Positions 16,671 through 24,623 of a stretch of 36,085 nt of DNA are shown piece after piece. The notes under the pieces were generated by a model, which was given only the letters and a program-made list of their open reading frames with translations, ran no database searches and was not told the DNA's origin. The DNA comes from Paracoccaceae bacterium (GTDB taxonomy: Bacteria > Pseudomonadota > Alphaproteobacteria > Rhodobacterales > Rhodobacteraceae), in contig JACSRN010000027.1 in the NCBI GenBank assembly GCA_014879735.1, forward strand, positions 1-36,085, in the 5' to 3' direction. The number at the start of each line of letters is the position of its first letter. The first letter of the stretch is position 1. The translations under genes were made by a program, and so were the position numbers.

Positions 16671-17345
16671 ATGCGCGACTTCGGCGAAATCCTCGACCTG
16701 GCGGTGGCCCGCAAGGGCAGCGTCGAGGCGGTGCTGGAAGGGGCGACGGCGCCGCTCGATGCCCAGGCACTGGCGGCCATTCCCGATGCGCAATGGCTTG
16801 CGGCCATGGCCCGCGGCATCTTTCAGGCCGGAATCAGCTGGCAGGTGGTCGACCGGAAATGGCCCGGAATCGAGGAGGCCTTCGAAGGCTTCGATCCCGG
16901 CCGGGTCTCGATGTACGAGGGCGAGCGGATCGACGCCCTGGTCGGCGATCCGCGGGTGATCCGCTCGGGACCGAAGATCGTGGCAATCCGCGACAATGCC
17001 GCCTTCCTGCGCCAGGTCGCGGCCGAAAGCGGCAGTTTCGCCCGTCGCGTGGCGGATTGGCCGGTGTCGGATTTCGCCGGACTTCTGGGCTGGCTTGGCC
17101 GGAATGGCAGCCGGCTTGGCGGGACGACCGGGCAATATGTGATGCGACACATGGGCAAGGACAGCTTCGTGCTCTCCGCCAGCGTGGTGGCGCGGCTGCA
17201 GGCCGAGGGGGTGATCGCAGGCGCCGCCGGCTCGGCCCGGTCGATGGCGGCGATCCAGGCGGCGTTCAACCGCTGGCAGGCAGAAAGCGGCCGGAGTTTC
17301 AACGAGATCGGGCGCGTCCTCGCCCGCAGTATCGACGCAGCCTGA
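16671..17345 (+). CDS. Divergent DNA-3-methyladenine glycosylase I (Tag-like)
   Basis: The product has 224 residues. The region FQAGISWQVVDRKWPGIEEA and the stretch FDPGRVSMYEGERIDALVGD, with RSGPKIVAIRDNAAFL, align with Tag glycosylases that excise 3-methyladenine. Compared from memory with E. coli Tag, the catalytic Glu38 position is Gly here, and no cysteine occurs anywhere, so the Cys/His zinc site is absent; the Trp46 equivalent is kept. This is therefore a divergent branch that may have a different substrate or mechanism. ATG 16671 is preferred, with GGGGG 5 bases before; ATG 16659 is the alternative. It is divergent from thrS. Confidence 0.75.
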   Translation: MRDFGEILDLAVARKGSVEAVLEGATAPLDAQALAAIPDAQWLAAMARGIFQAGISWQVVDRKWPGIEEAFEGFDPGRVSMYEGERIDALVGDPRVIRSGPKIVAIRDNAAFLRQVAAESGSFARRVADWPVSDFAGLLGWLGRNGSRLGGTTGQYVMRHMGKDSFVLSASVVARLQAEGVIAGAAGSARSMAAIQAAFNRWQAESGRSFNEIGRVLARSIDAA

Positions 17346-17404
17346 GCGGCTGGCGGTGGGCAGTGGGGCCTGCTAGGCTTGCCGTGATTGCGGAAGGAGC
17401 CTGC

Positions 17405-18154
17405 ATGACCGACTTTCTGACCACGCCGGCGCGCCGCCACCTGGCATACCACCGGCTGCGCGGAACCGGCCCGGGGGTTGTATTCCTCGGCGGCTTCGGC
17501 TCGGACATGGAGGGGACGAAGGCGCGCTTCCTGCAGGGCTGGGCCACGGCGCGGGGTCGGGCCTTCCTGCGGTTCGACTATTCCGGGCACGGCCAGTCCT
17601 CGGGCCGGTTCGACGAGGGCTGCATCGGCGATTGGGCCGCCGATGCGCGCGCAGCGGTCGAGGCGCTGACCGAGGGGCCGCAGATCCTGATCGGCTCGTC
17701 GATGGGCGGCTGGATCGCGCTTCTTCTTGCCCGGGCCGTGCCGGAACGGGTGGCGGGCCTGATCGGCATCGCCGCGGCGCCCGACTTCACCGTGACCACC
17801 TGGCAGGACGAGCTGACCGAGGCCGAGCGCGCCGAGATCATCGCAACCGGACGGACCGAGAAGCCCTCGGCCTATGGCGCACCCTATGCCTTTACCCGCC
17901 GGCTGTTCGAGGATGGGGCACAGAACCTTGTCCTCGATCGCCCGCTGCCGCTGCCTTTCCCGGTGCGGCTGCTGCAGGGGACCGCGGATGTGGATGTTCT
18001 GCCGGCGGTGGCATTGCGGCTGCTGGATCATGCGACCGGCCCCGACCTGCGGCTGACACTGGTCAAGGACGCCGATCACCGCTTTTCGACGCCGGACGAC
18101 CTGGCGCTGATTGCCGCCACGCTGGACGATCTGTCGGAGCGCGGCGAGGGATGA
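17405..18154 (+). CDS. Alpha/beta hydrolase (ABHD10-like)
   Basis: A 249-residue single-domain hydrolase. Visible motifs are VVFLGGFGSDMEGTKA (oxyanion region), LRFDYSGHGQSSG (typical of this branch), the nucleophile elbow GSSMGGWIALLLA, the acid in LQGTADVDVLP, and the base His in VKDADHRFSTPDD. All three catalytic residues are thus present. Relatives include acyl-thioesterase/esterases of the ABHD10 type; the substrate is unknown. GGAAGGAG sits just before ATG 17405. The stop overlaps the next ATG (ATGA, 18151-18154), so it is translated with a second hydrolase-fold protein. Confidence 0.85.
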   Translation: MTDFLTTPARRHLAYHRLRGTGPGVVFLGGFGSDMEGTKARFLQGWATARGRAFLRFDYSGHGQSSGRFDEGCIGDWAADARAAVEALTEGPQILIGSSMGGWIALLLARAVPERVAGLIGIAAAPDFTVTTWQDELTEAERAEIIATGRTEKPSAYGAPYAFTRRLFEDGAQNLVLDRPLPLPFPVRLLQGTADVDVLPAVALRLLDHATGPDLRLTLVKDADHRFSTPDDLALIAATLDDLSERGEG

Positions 18155-18879
18155 CCGAGCCGCTGGTCATCCTGCCCGGATTCATGGCGGATGCCCGCAG
18201 TTTCCTGTCGCAGATCGTCGAATTCGGCACGGACCGGCCGGTGCTGCTGATCCTGCCCACCGGCGCCGATACGGTGGAACAGATGTCCGCCCGGGCGCTG
18301 ACCCACCTGCCCGAGCGATTCGCGCTTCTCGGTCATGGTCTTGGCGGCGAGGTGGCGCTCGACATCCTGCGCCGGGCGCCGGAACGGGTCAGCCGGATCG
18401 CGCTGATCGCCACCGATCCCCTGGCCGAGCCACCGGCACTGGCCGCTGCGCGCGAGACACGGCTGGTGGTGGCCCGCGCCGGGCGGCTGGCGGAGGCGCT
18501 GGCCGAAGATTGTCCGGCCGGCGCTCTGGCCGATACGCCCTGGCGCGACGAGGTGCTGGCGCTGGTGCAGGAGATGGGGTTGATGCTGGGGCTCGATCAC
18601 TACGTCCGCCAGACCCGCGCGCTGCAGCGCCGCCCCGACCAGCAAAAGACACTGCATCGCGTGAAGGTGCCGGCGCTGATCCTGGCCGGGCGAAGCGACG
18701 TTCTGGTGCCGCTGCGCCGGCAGGAATTCCTGGCCGGGCTGATGCCTTTCGGCCAGTTGCAGATCATCGAGGATGCGGGCCATCTGCCGCAGATCGAGGC
18801 GCCCGAACAGGTGAACGACGCGCTGCGCCCCTTCCTTGCCGGGCCGATGGTTCAGGCCCGGGCGCCGCAAAAATCCTGA
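18151..18879 (+). CDS. Alpha/beta hydrolase-fold protein lacking the nucleophile serine
   Basis: The 242-residue chain follows the alpha/beta hydrolase plan: PLVILPGFMADARSF at the N-terminus, the elbow LLGHGLGGEVALDIL, the acid in LAGRSDVLVPLRRQ and the base His in EDAGHLPQIEAP. The elbow reads Gly-His-Gly-Leu-Gly-Gly, so residue 63 is Gly (codon GGT at 18337-18339) where the catalytic Ser belongs. The Asp and His remain. It may be a non-hydrolytic member, like some cofactor-independent or scaffold proteins of the fold, or a partner of the active hydrolase it overlaps by 4 bases. Confidence 0.8.
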   Translation: MTEPLVILPGFMADARSFLSQIVEFGTDRPVLLILPTGADTVEQMSARALTHLPERFALLGHGLGGEVALDILRRAPERVSRIALIATDPLAEPPALAAARETRLVVARAGRLAEALAEDCPAGALADTPWRDEVLALVQEMGLMLGLDHYVRQTRALQRRPDQQKTLHRVKVPALILAGRSDVLVPLRRQEFLAGLMPFGQLQIIEDAGHLPQIEAPEQVNDALRPFLAGPMVQARAPQKS

Positions 18880-18945
18880 CCGGGCTTCTTGCGAACCGCA
18901 GCCGCGAAACCTGCCGCGCGCGCCCGGGCTGCCGCGGCAGCGCTG

Positions 18946-20229
18946 TCAGCCGCTGGCCAGGCGCACCGGCGCTTCCCCGCGCGGCTCGGCGCGCGAGGGG
19001 GCGGCATTGGCATCGATGAAGGCCAGAACCAGCGGCCGGATGTTCAGCCGCCAGCTCTTGCCGGCAAAGATTCCGTAATGGCCGGCCCCCGGCTCCAGAT
19101 GCCGGGCCTTCTTCGATTCCGGCAACCCGGTCAGCAGCCCCAGCGCCGCCAGGCACTGCCCCGGCGCGGAAATGTCGTCCTTCTCGCCCTCGACGATCTT
19201 CACCGCAACCCGGGTGATCGCGCCGATATCCACCTTCTTGCCCGCAACCGTAAACTCGTTCCGGGCGATTTCGCGCTTCTTGAACACGCGCTCGACGGTC
19301 GAGAGGTAGAATTCGGCGGTCATGTCCATCACCGCGAGATATTCGTCATAGAAGCGGTTATGCGCGTCATGGTCGCTCGCCTCGTCGCGGGCAACACGGA
19401 AGATCTGCTCGGCAAAGGCCTTGGCATGGCGTTCGGCATTCATCGAGATGAAGCCCGACAACTGCGCCAGCCCCGGATAGACCAACCGCCCGGCCCCCTT
19501 GTAATTGAACCCCACGCGCTGGATCGCCAGTTGTTCAAGCTGGCCCATCGTCATCCGGCGGCCGAAATCCGTCACCTCTGTCGGCGCCGCGTCCGGGTCG
19601 ACCGGGCCGCCCATCAGCGTCAGGCTGCGCGGCTGGGCTTCGGGGTCCTCGGCGGCAAGATAGGCGGTTGCGGCCAGCACCAGCGGCACCGGCTGACAGA
19701 CCGCGACGACATGAGTGTCCGGTCCCAGCGCCCGCAGGAAATCGACGATATAGAGCGTGTAATCCTCGATGTCGAACTTGCCCTCGCTGACCGGGATGTC
19801 GCGGGCATTGTGCCAGTCGGTCACGAAGACATCGGCATCGGGCAAAAGCGACGCGACGGTCGAGCGCAGCAGCGTGGCGTAATGCCCCGACATCGGTGCC
19901 ACGACAAGGATGCGCCGCGCCATCGGCGCCCGGCGACGCACGAAGAACTGGACGAGATTGCCAAAGGGACGCTCGACCAGGATCTTCTCGTCGACCAGGT
20001 GGTCCTGCCCCTCGGGGCCTACAATCGAGCGGATGCCCCAGTCCGGCTTGGCAATCATGCGGCCAAAGCTGCGTTCCGTCACCTCGCCCCAGGCGGCCAG
20101 CAGGGGCAGCATCGGGTTCATCGACAATGCGAAGATGGGATAGCGTGCAAAAGATCGTGCGGAGGCGCCCAGCCACTCATTCGTGTTGCGGACGCTTTCC
20201 ATCACGTCATAGGTCGCCATATACTTCAT
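18946..20229 (-). CDS. phaZ: Intracellular polyhydroxyalkanoate depolymerase
   Basis: This enzyme mobilises PHA from cytoplasmic granules. The protein of 427 residues matches the PhaZ family that uses a cysteine nucleophile: HVVAVCQPVPLVLAA carries the Cys in a lipase-box-like elbow near residues 175-190. Other family stretches are RRILVVAPMSGHYATLLRSTV and DVFVTDWHNARDIP, and the C-terminal His lies in ARHLEPGAGHYGIFAG. There is no signal peptide, consistent with an intracellular role. The ATG at 20229 is supported by GGGAG 6 bases before it. It is divergent from phaC, the usual Rhodobacter/Paracoccus arrangement. Confidence 0.93.
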   Translation of the reverse strand: MKYMATYDVMESVRNTNEWLGASARSFARYPIFALSMNPMLPLLAAWGEVTERSFGRMIAKPDWGIRSIVGPEGQDHLVDEKILVERPFGNLVQFFVRRRAPMARRILVVAPMSGHYATLLRSTVASLLPDADVFVTDWHNARDIPVSEGKFDIEDYTLYIVDFLRALGPDTHVVAVCQPVPLVLAATAYLAAEDPEAQPRSLTLMGGPVDPDAAPTEVTDFGRRMTMGQLEQLAIQRVGFNYKGAGRLVYPGLAQLSGFISMNAERHAKAFAEQIFRVARDEASDHDAHNRFYDEYLAVMDMTAEFYLSTVERVFKKREIARNEFTVAGKKVDIGAITRVAVKIVEGEKDDISAPGQCLAALGLLTGLPESKKARHLEPGAGHYGIFAGKSWRLNIRPLVLAFIDANAAPSRAEPRGEAPVRLASG

Positions 20230-20302
20230 TCATGTCTCCCGTTCACGCCGCGCCGAAGGTTTTCAACCCGGTAGCGCCCGGTCAGGATGGGCGGCGGCGG
20301 GA

Positions 20303-20314
20303 TGCTGCGCAGCA
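20303..20314. promoter_or_regulatory. TGC-rich palindrome between phaZ and phaC
   Basis: TGCTGCGCAGCA is a perfect 12-base palindrome containing CTGC and GCAG half-sites, like the PhaR sites before phaP but without a spacer. It lies in the 110-base divergent region, 25 bases before the phaC ATG. Confidence 0.35.
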
Positions 20315-20339
20315 GCGAGAGTAAGAGGGAAACAGGTTC

Positions 20340-22139
20340 ATGACAACTGCTGAGAATGACGCCGCCGCCCGCCAGGATCGGCTGAACGCGAATCTCGCCC
20401 GGATCGAGGAATTGTCGCAACGCCTGTCCGCCGCGCTGGCCCGCCGCCGGATGCACGACCCCGCGCTGGACGGGCCGGCCGCCGATGTCTACATGAAGGC
20501 CGCCACCGCCTGGGTGGCCGGGATGATGCAAAACCCCGCCCGCATGGTCGAGCATCAGGTGAACTACTGGGGCAAGACCCTGAAGCATTATGTCGAGGCC
20601 AACCAGGTGCTGGCCAATGGCGAGTTCAAGGCCCCGCCCGACCCCGGCCCGAAGGATCGCCGCTTTGCCAATCCGCTGTGGGAAACCCATCCGTTCTTCA
20701 ACTTCCTGAAGCAGCAGTACCAGCTGAATTCCGAGGCGATCACCACCGGCGTCGCGGCGATGGAGACGCTCGCCCCCGACGACCGGCGCCGGATCGACTA
20801 TTTCACCCGGCAGATCGTCGACATGTTCAGCCCGACGAATTTCCTTGGCACCAACCCCGATGCGCTGGAAAAGGCGGTCGCCACCGATGGCGAAAGCCTG
20901 GTGCAGGGGCTGGAGAACCTGGTCCGCGACATCGAGGCCAATGACGGCGAACTGATCGTGACGCTGGCCGACCGCGAAGCCTTCAAGGTGGGCGGCAATA
21001 TCGCCACCACGCCGGGCTCGGTCGTCTACCGCAACCGGATGATGGAGCTGATCCAATACGCCCCCACCACCGACAAGGTGCACAAGATACCGCTGATCAT
21101 CTTCCCGCCCTGGATCAACAAATACTACATCCTCGATCTCAAGCCGCAGAATTCGCTGATCAAATGGATCGTCGATCAGGGCTTCACCCTGTTTGTGGTC
21201 AGCTGGGTGAACCCCGGGCCGGACTATGCCGGCGTGGCAGTCGACGACTATATCCGTGACGGCTTTCTGCGGGCCATGGCCGAGGCGCGGCGGATCACCG
21301 GCGAAAAGCATGTGAATGCCGTGGGCTACTGTATTGCCGGCACCACCCTGGCGCTGACGCTGGCGTATCTGCACAAGGCCGGCGACAAGACAGTGAAAAG
21401 TGCCACCTTCTTCACCACGCTGACCGATTTCTCCGATCCCGGCGAAGTCGGCGTGTTTCTGAACGACGATTTTGTCGACGGGATCGAGCGGCAGACCGCC
21501 AGCGACGGCATCCTGTCCAAGGTCTTCATGCAGCGGACCTTCAGCTTCCTGCGCTCGAACGACCTGATCTATACGCCCGCGATCAAGAGCTACATGCTGG
21601 GCGAGGCGCCACCCGCCTTCGACCTGCTGTTCTGGAATGGCGATTCGACCAACCTGCCGGCCACGATGGCGATCGAATATCTGCGGGGTCTTTGCCAGAA
21701 CGATGGCCTTGCCAAGGGCGAGTTCCCGGTCTTCGGCCATCCCGTCTCGCTGGCCGAGGTGCAGGTGCCGCTCTGCGCCGTCGCCTGCGAAACCGACCAC
21801 ATCGCGCATTGGAAGGGCAGTTTCAACGGCATCAAGCAGATGGGATCGAAGGACAAGACATTCATCCTGTCCGAGTCCGGCCATATCGCCGGAATCGTCA
21901 ACCCGCCCTCCAAGGGCAAATACGGCCATTACACCAGCGAGGCGCCGGTCGCGGGTGCACCGGAAGACTGGCTTGCCGGCGCGACCAGGACAGCGGGAAG
22001 CTGGTGGCCGCGCTGGGGCGAGTGGCTGGCGCAGCGATCAGGGGCGAAAGTCGTGGCGCGCATGCCGGGGGGGCCGGAAAATCCCGTCCTTGGCCCTGCG
22101 CCCGGCACCTATGTCACGGCCGAATCTTCGGACGCCTGA
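20340..22139 (+). CDS. phaC: Class I polyhydroxyalkanoate synthase
   Basis: It polymerises (R)-3-hydroxyacyl-CoA into PHA at the granule surface. The chain of 599 residues has the class I length. Signatures are the lipase-like box GYCIAGT, whose Cys331 should be the acylated nucleophile, the preceding VVSWVNPGPDYAGVAVDDYI, FWNGDSTNLPATMAIEYLRG, and CETDHIAHWKGSFNGI and SESGHIAGIVNPPSKGKYGHY, which carry the Asp and His of the triad. The N-terminal 100 residues are less conserved, as usual. AAGAGGG precedes ATG 20340. phaP and phaR follow on the same strand, but phaP has its own promoter. Confidence 0.96.
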   Translation: MTTAENDAAARQDRLNANLARIEELSQRLSAALARRRMHDPALDGPAADVYMKAATAWVAGMMQNPARMVEHQVNYWGKTLKHYVEANQVLANGEFKAPPDPGPKDRRFANPLWETHPFFNFLKQQYQLNSEAITTGVAAMETLAPDDRRRIDYFTRQIVDMFSPTNFLGTNPDALEKAVATDGESLVQGLENLVRDIEANDGELIVTLADREAFKVGGNIATTPGSVVYRNRMMELIQYAPTTDKVHKIPLIIFPPWINKYYILDLKPQNSLIKWIVDQGFTLFVVSWVNPGPDYAGVAVDDYIRDGFLRAMAEARRITGEKHVNAVGYCIAGTTLALTLAYLHKAGDKTVKSATFFTTLTDFSDPGEVGVFLNDDFVDGIERQTASDGILSKVFMQRTFSFLRSNDLIYTPAIKSYMLGEAPPAFDLLFWNGDSTNLPATMAIEYLRGLCQNDGLAKGEFPVFGHPVSLAEVQVPLCAVACETDHIAHWKGSFNGIKQMGSKDKTFILSESGHIAGIVNPPSKGKYGHYTSEAPVAGAPEDWLAGATRTAGSWWPRWGEWLAQRSGAKVVARMPGGPENPVLGPAPGTYVTAESSDA

Positions 22140-22358
22140 TTCGTCCGGGCAGACGGGTTTCGCATCGGCGACTTTTCGCCTGTCCTGCGGATTTTCACCC
22201 GGCGCCCGGCGTTGCCAAATCGTCATGTCACCGCCGTGCATTTGATGCTGCAGCGCAATAATCGCGTGCTTACCTGCATTTGCGGTTCATCCGGCCGACC
22301 CCGCGTCAGCCGGCCGCAGCAGCAACAGGCAATGCCCGGCCTACACGCTCCGGTATTG
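22140..22358. other. phaC-phaP intergenic region, upstream part
   Basis: It contains no gene. It holds further weak TGC/GCA elements, TGCTGCAGCG at 22246-22255 and CTGCATTTGCGG at 22274-22285, which resemble degenerate PhaR sites. No clear phaC terminator is seen. Confidence 0.4.
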
Positions 22359-22369
22359 CTGCATTGCAG
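22359..22369. promoter_or_regulatory. PhaR-type operator 1 (upstream of the phaP -35)
   Basis: CTGCATTGCAG has the CTGC-N3-GCAG layout reported for PhaR binding in Paracoccus and Rhodobacter. It ends 8 bases before the -35. Confidence 0.65.
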
Positions 22370-22377
22370 AAACAGAC

Positions 22378-22406
22378 TTGAAATGCTGCACTGCAGCATG
22401 TATATA
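22378..22406 (+). promoter_or_regulatory. phaP promoter
   Basis: TTGAAA (22378-22383), a 17-base spacer and TATATA (22401-22406) make one of the best sigma-70-type promoters in the window. The start of transcription would be about 22413, giving a leader near 37 bases. Confidence 0.75.
22386..22396. promoter_or_regulatory. PhaR-type operator 2 (inside the phaP promoter spacer)
   Basis: CTGCACTGCAG lies between the -35 and -10 and is part of a larger TGCTGC..GCAGCA symmetry. A bound repressor here would block RNA polymerase directly. It is spaced 27 bases, start to start, from operator 1. Confidence 0.7.
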
Positions 22407-22449
22407 TCGGATCAGAAAACGGGTAGCCCCCCGAAGCTGGAGAGTAGAT

Positions 22450-22902
22450 ATGACCAAGACCACCGATTTCACCAAAGTGTTCCAAGACATGGTTGCCGCC
22501 TTCCCGGTCGACACGACCGCCTTCCAAAACTCCTTCAAGACCCAGGCCGCCTTCGGCGAGAAATTCTCGAAAGTCGCCCTTGAGGCCGCCGAGAAATCGA
22601 CCGAGATCTCGTCGAAATGGGTGAAGGACACGATCGTCAAGCTGGGCGACATCTCGAAAGCCAAGGCCGATCCGGCCGATTACACCAAAGCGATGACCGA
22701 TTTCGCCTCGGCTGCGGCTGAAATGGCGTCGGAGCACATGGCCGCCTTTGCCGAGGTTGCCAAGAAAGTGCAGATGGAAACCGTCGAGCTGATGCTGGCG
22801 GCCGGCAAGGAAGTGTCGGAAGACGCCACCGCTGCCGTGAAGAAGGCCACCAACGACGTGACCACCGTCGCCAAGAAAGCCGCGGCGACCGCCGCGAAGT
22901 AA
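22450..22902 (+). CDS. phaP: Phasin (PHA granule-associated protein)
   Basis: Phasins coat PHA granules and limit their size. The product is 150 residues and nearly all helical, with repeated amphipathic segments such as FQDMVAAFPVDTTAFQNSFK, SKVALEAAEKSTEISSKWVK and ADYTKAMTDFASAAAEMASE. It ends in a Lys/Ala-rich tail, TVAKKAAATAAK. Codon use is strongly biased to the common codons, as for an abundant protein. GGAG lies 7 bases before the ATG. It has its own promoter with two PhaR-type operators and is followed by a hairpin terminator, so it can be expressed separately from phaC and phaR. Confidence 0.92.
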   Translation: MTKTTDFTKVFQDMVAAFPVDTTAFQNSFKTQAAFGEKFSKVALEAAEKSTEISSKWVKDTIVKLGDISKAKADPADYTKAMTDFASAAAEMASEHMAAFAEVAKKVQMETVELMLAAGKEVSEDATAAVKKATNDVTTVAKKAAATAAK

Positions 22903-22960
22903 GCGGACCGCCATCGGGCCGTCGACGCAGAAGATCGTCGGGCCGGTTGTGGCAGACATC

Positions 22961-22993
22961 GGGCGGGCTCTCCGGAGCCCGCCCTTGCTTTTG
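22961..22993 (+). terminator. Terminator after phaP
   Basis: GGGCGGGCTC and GAGCCCGCCC form a perfect 10-bp stem with loop TCCG (22961-22984), followed by TTGCTTTTG. It lies between phaP and phaR and would separate the abundant phasin message from the repressor gene. Confidence 0.85.
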
Positions 22994-23051
22994 TCACGGG
23001 CGCCGTCCTAAGCTTCTCTGCACGCGCACACGTGCCAGGGGAGGCCGCCAG

Positions 23052-23606
23052 ATGTCCGACACCGACAAGCCGCTGCTGATCAAGCGCTACGCCAGCCGCC
23101 GCCTCTACAACACCGAAACTTCGGACTATGTAACGCTGGAAGACATTGCCGGGTTCATCCGCAAGGGCCGTGAGGTGCAGATCATCGACCTGAAGACCGG
23201 GGACGATCTGACACGGCAATATCTGCTGCAAATCGTGGCCGAACATGAAGCCAAGGGCGAGAATGTGCTGCCGGTCAACGTGCTGACCGACCTTGTGCGC
23301 AGCTATGCCACCAACATGCAGGCGGTGATGCCGCAATTCCTGGCCTCCAGCTTCGAAATGCTGCGCGAAAGTCAGGCCAAGATGGTGGAAAACCTGACGC
23401 ATTTCCCGAATCCCATGTCTGCCGTTCCCGGGTTCGAAGCGATGCGCAAGCAGCAGGAAGCCTTCCTGAAAGGCATCATGGGCACCGTTCCCGGCTGGTC
23501 CGGCACCTCAGGCCCCGAACCCGAGGCGCCGGAAACCCGGCCCGACGACCTTGCCGACATCAAGAAGCAACTCGCCGAACTTCAGGCCAGGCTCTCGAAG
23601 CTCTGA
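23052..23606 (+). CDS. phaR: PHA synthesis repressor PhaR
   Basis: PhaR binds DNA upstream of phaP (and its own gene) and also PHA itself, releasing DNA when polymer accumulates. The product has 184 residues. The N-terminal domain carries the family hallmark LIKRYASRRLYNTETSDYVT (about 9-28) and VQIIDLKTGDDLTRQYLLQI; the middle has a hydrophobic helical region (LASSFEMLRESQAKMVENL) thought to touch the polymer; the C-terminus is a short coiled coil (LADIKKQLAELQARLSKL). A GGGGAGG ribosome site lies before ATG 23052. The 3-base gap to the LysR gene suggests they may be co-transcribed. Confidence 0.95.
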   Translation: MSDTDKPLLIKRYASRRLYNTETSDYVTLEDIAGFIRKGREVQIIDLKTGDDLTRQYLLQIVAEHEAKGENVLPVNVLTDLVRSYATNMQAVMPQFLASSFEMLRESQAKMVENLTHFPNPMSAVPGFEAMRKQQEAFLKGIMGTVPGWSGTSGPEPEAPETRPDDLADIKKQLAELQARLSKL

Positions 23607-23609
23607 TCC

Positions 23610-24554
23610 ATGACCGAAACCGAAGGCCGGGTGACGCTCTGGGGGATCGAGGTCTTTCTGGCTGCAGCCGAAGAGGGCGCGATCTCTGCCGCAGCGCGGC
23701 GGCTGGGGGTCAGCCCTTCGGCCGTCAGCCAGCAGCTTTCGGGGCTGGAGGCGGCTTTGGGCGCCCTGCTTCTGGACCGCAGCGCCCGGCCGGTGCGGGC
23801 GACCCCGGCAGGCACGATCTTTCGCCGCCATGCCCAGGTGATGCTGAATGCGGCACAGGAGGCGCGGGCAGAACTGGCGCGCGCCGATCTGGCCGGGCTT
23901 ACCACCCTGCGGCTGGGCATGATCGAGGATTTCGAGGCGGATGTGACGCCACGCCTGCTGTCGGCGCTGGCACCGGAACTGAAGGGATGCCGTTTCCTGC
24001 TGGAAACCGGGCCGTCGCACCGGCTGCTGGACCAGTTGGAGGCGCGGGTGCTGGACGTGGTTGTGGCGGCCGACCAGCCGGGCGAAGCCGAGGCCGAGGG
24101 TCGCGAAATCCATCCGATCCTGCGCGACCCTTTCGTTGCCGTCACGCCGCGCGGCCGCGGCCCCGAGAACCTGCCGCTGATCCAGTATTCCGCCCGGCTG
24201 CTGATGGGGCGGCAGATCGCGGCGCATCTGCTGCGGCTGGGCCTGCGGCCGGAATCGCGCTTCGAACTCGACAGCTATCCGGCGATCCTGGCCATGGTTG
24301 CCGCCGGCGAGGGCTGGGCGATCCTGACCCCGTTGGCGCTGCATCAGACCCGGCGCTTTCGCACCGAGGTGGATGTCCACCCCCTGCCCTTCGCGCCGTT
24401 CGAGCGCCGGCTGTCGCTGTCGGCGCGCGCCGGCGTGATGCGCGATATCCCGGCCCTGATCGCCACACGCCTGCGCGGGCTGATTGCGGAAGAGGTGGTC
24501 CTGCCGCTGTGCAGCGCCTGGCCCTGGCTTGACGGCGATCTGACCACGCTCTGA
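23610..24554 (+). CDS. LysR-family transcriptional regulator
   Basis: The 314-residue protein has the standard two-domain plan. The winged helix-turn-helix covers about residues 9-68 (EVFLAAAEEGAISAAARRLG then VSPSAVSQQLSGLEAALG), and a periplasmic-binding-protein-like effector domain follows (LRLGMIEDFEADVTPRLLSA onward). It starts 3 bases after phaR, so it can be read from the same message. LysR proteins usually regulate a divergent neighbour, but here the adjacent gene downstream is convergent, so the target is not evident. A link to PHA or to the sox genes is possible but unsupported. Confidence 0.9.
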   Translation: MTETEGRVTLWGIEVFLAAAEEGAISAAARRLGVSPSAVSQQLSGLEAALGALLLDRSARPVRATPAGTIFRRHAQVMLNAAQEARAELARADLAGLTTLRLGMIEDFEADVTPRLLSALAPELKGCRFLLETGPSHRLLDQLEARVLDVVVAADQPGEAEAEGREIHPILRDPFVAVTPRGRGPENLPLIQYSARLLMGRQIAAHLLRLGLRPESRFELDSYPAILAMVAAGEGWAILTPLALHQTRRFRTEVDVHPLPFAPFERRLSLSARAGVMRDIPALIATRLRGLIAEEVVLPLCSAWPWLDGDLTTL

Positions 24555-24623
24555 CGCACCGATCACGCACGCCCGCGCAGTGTCGCACCGCAGGGCGTGA
24601 CGGCGATGGCACCTGCGCCGCTG

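Noticed and set aside
14665-16959. A 764-codon plus-strand open frame opposite thrS
   Set aside because: Antisense shadow of an unmistakable threonyl-tRNA synthetase gene.
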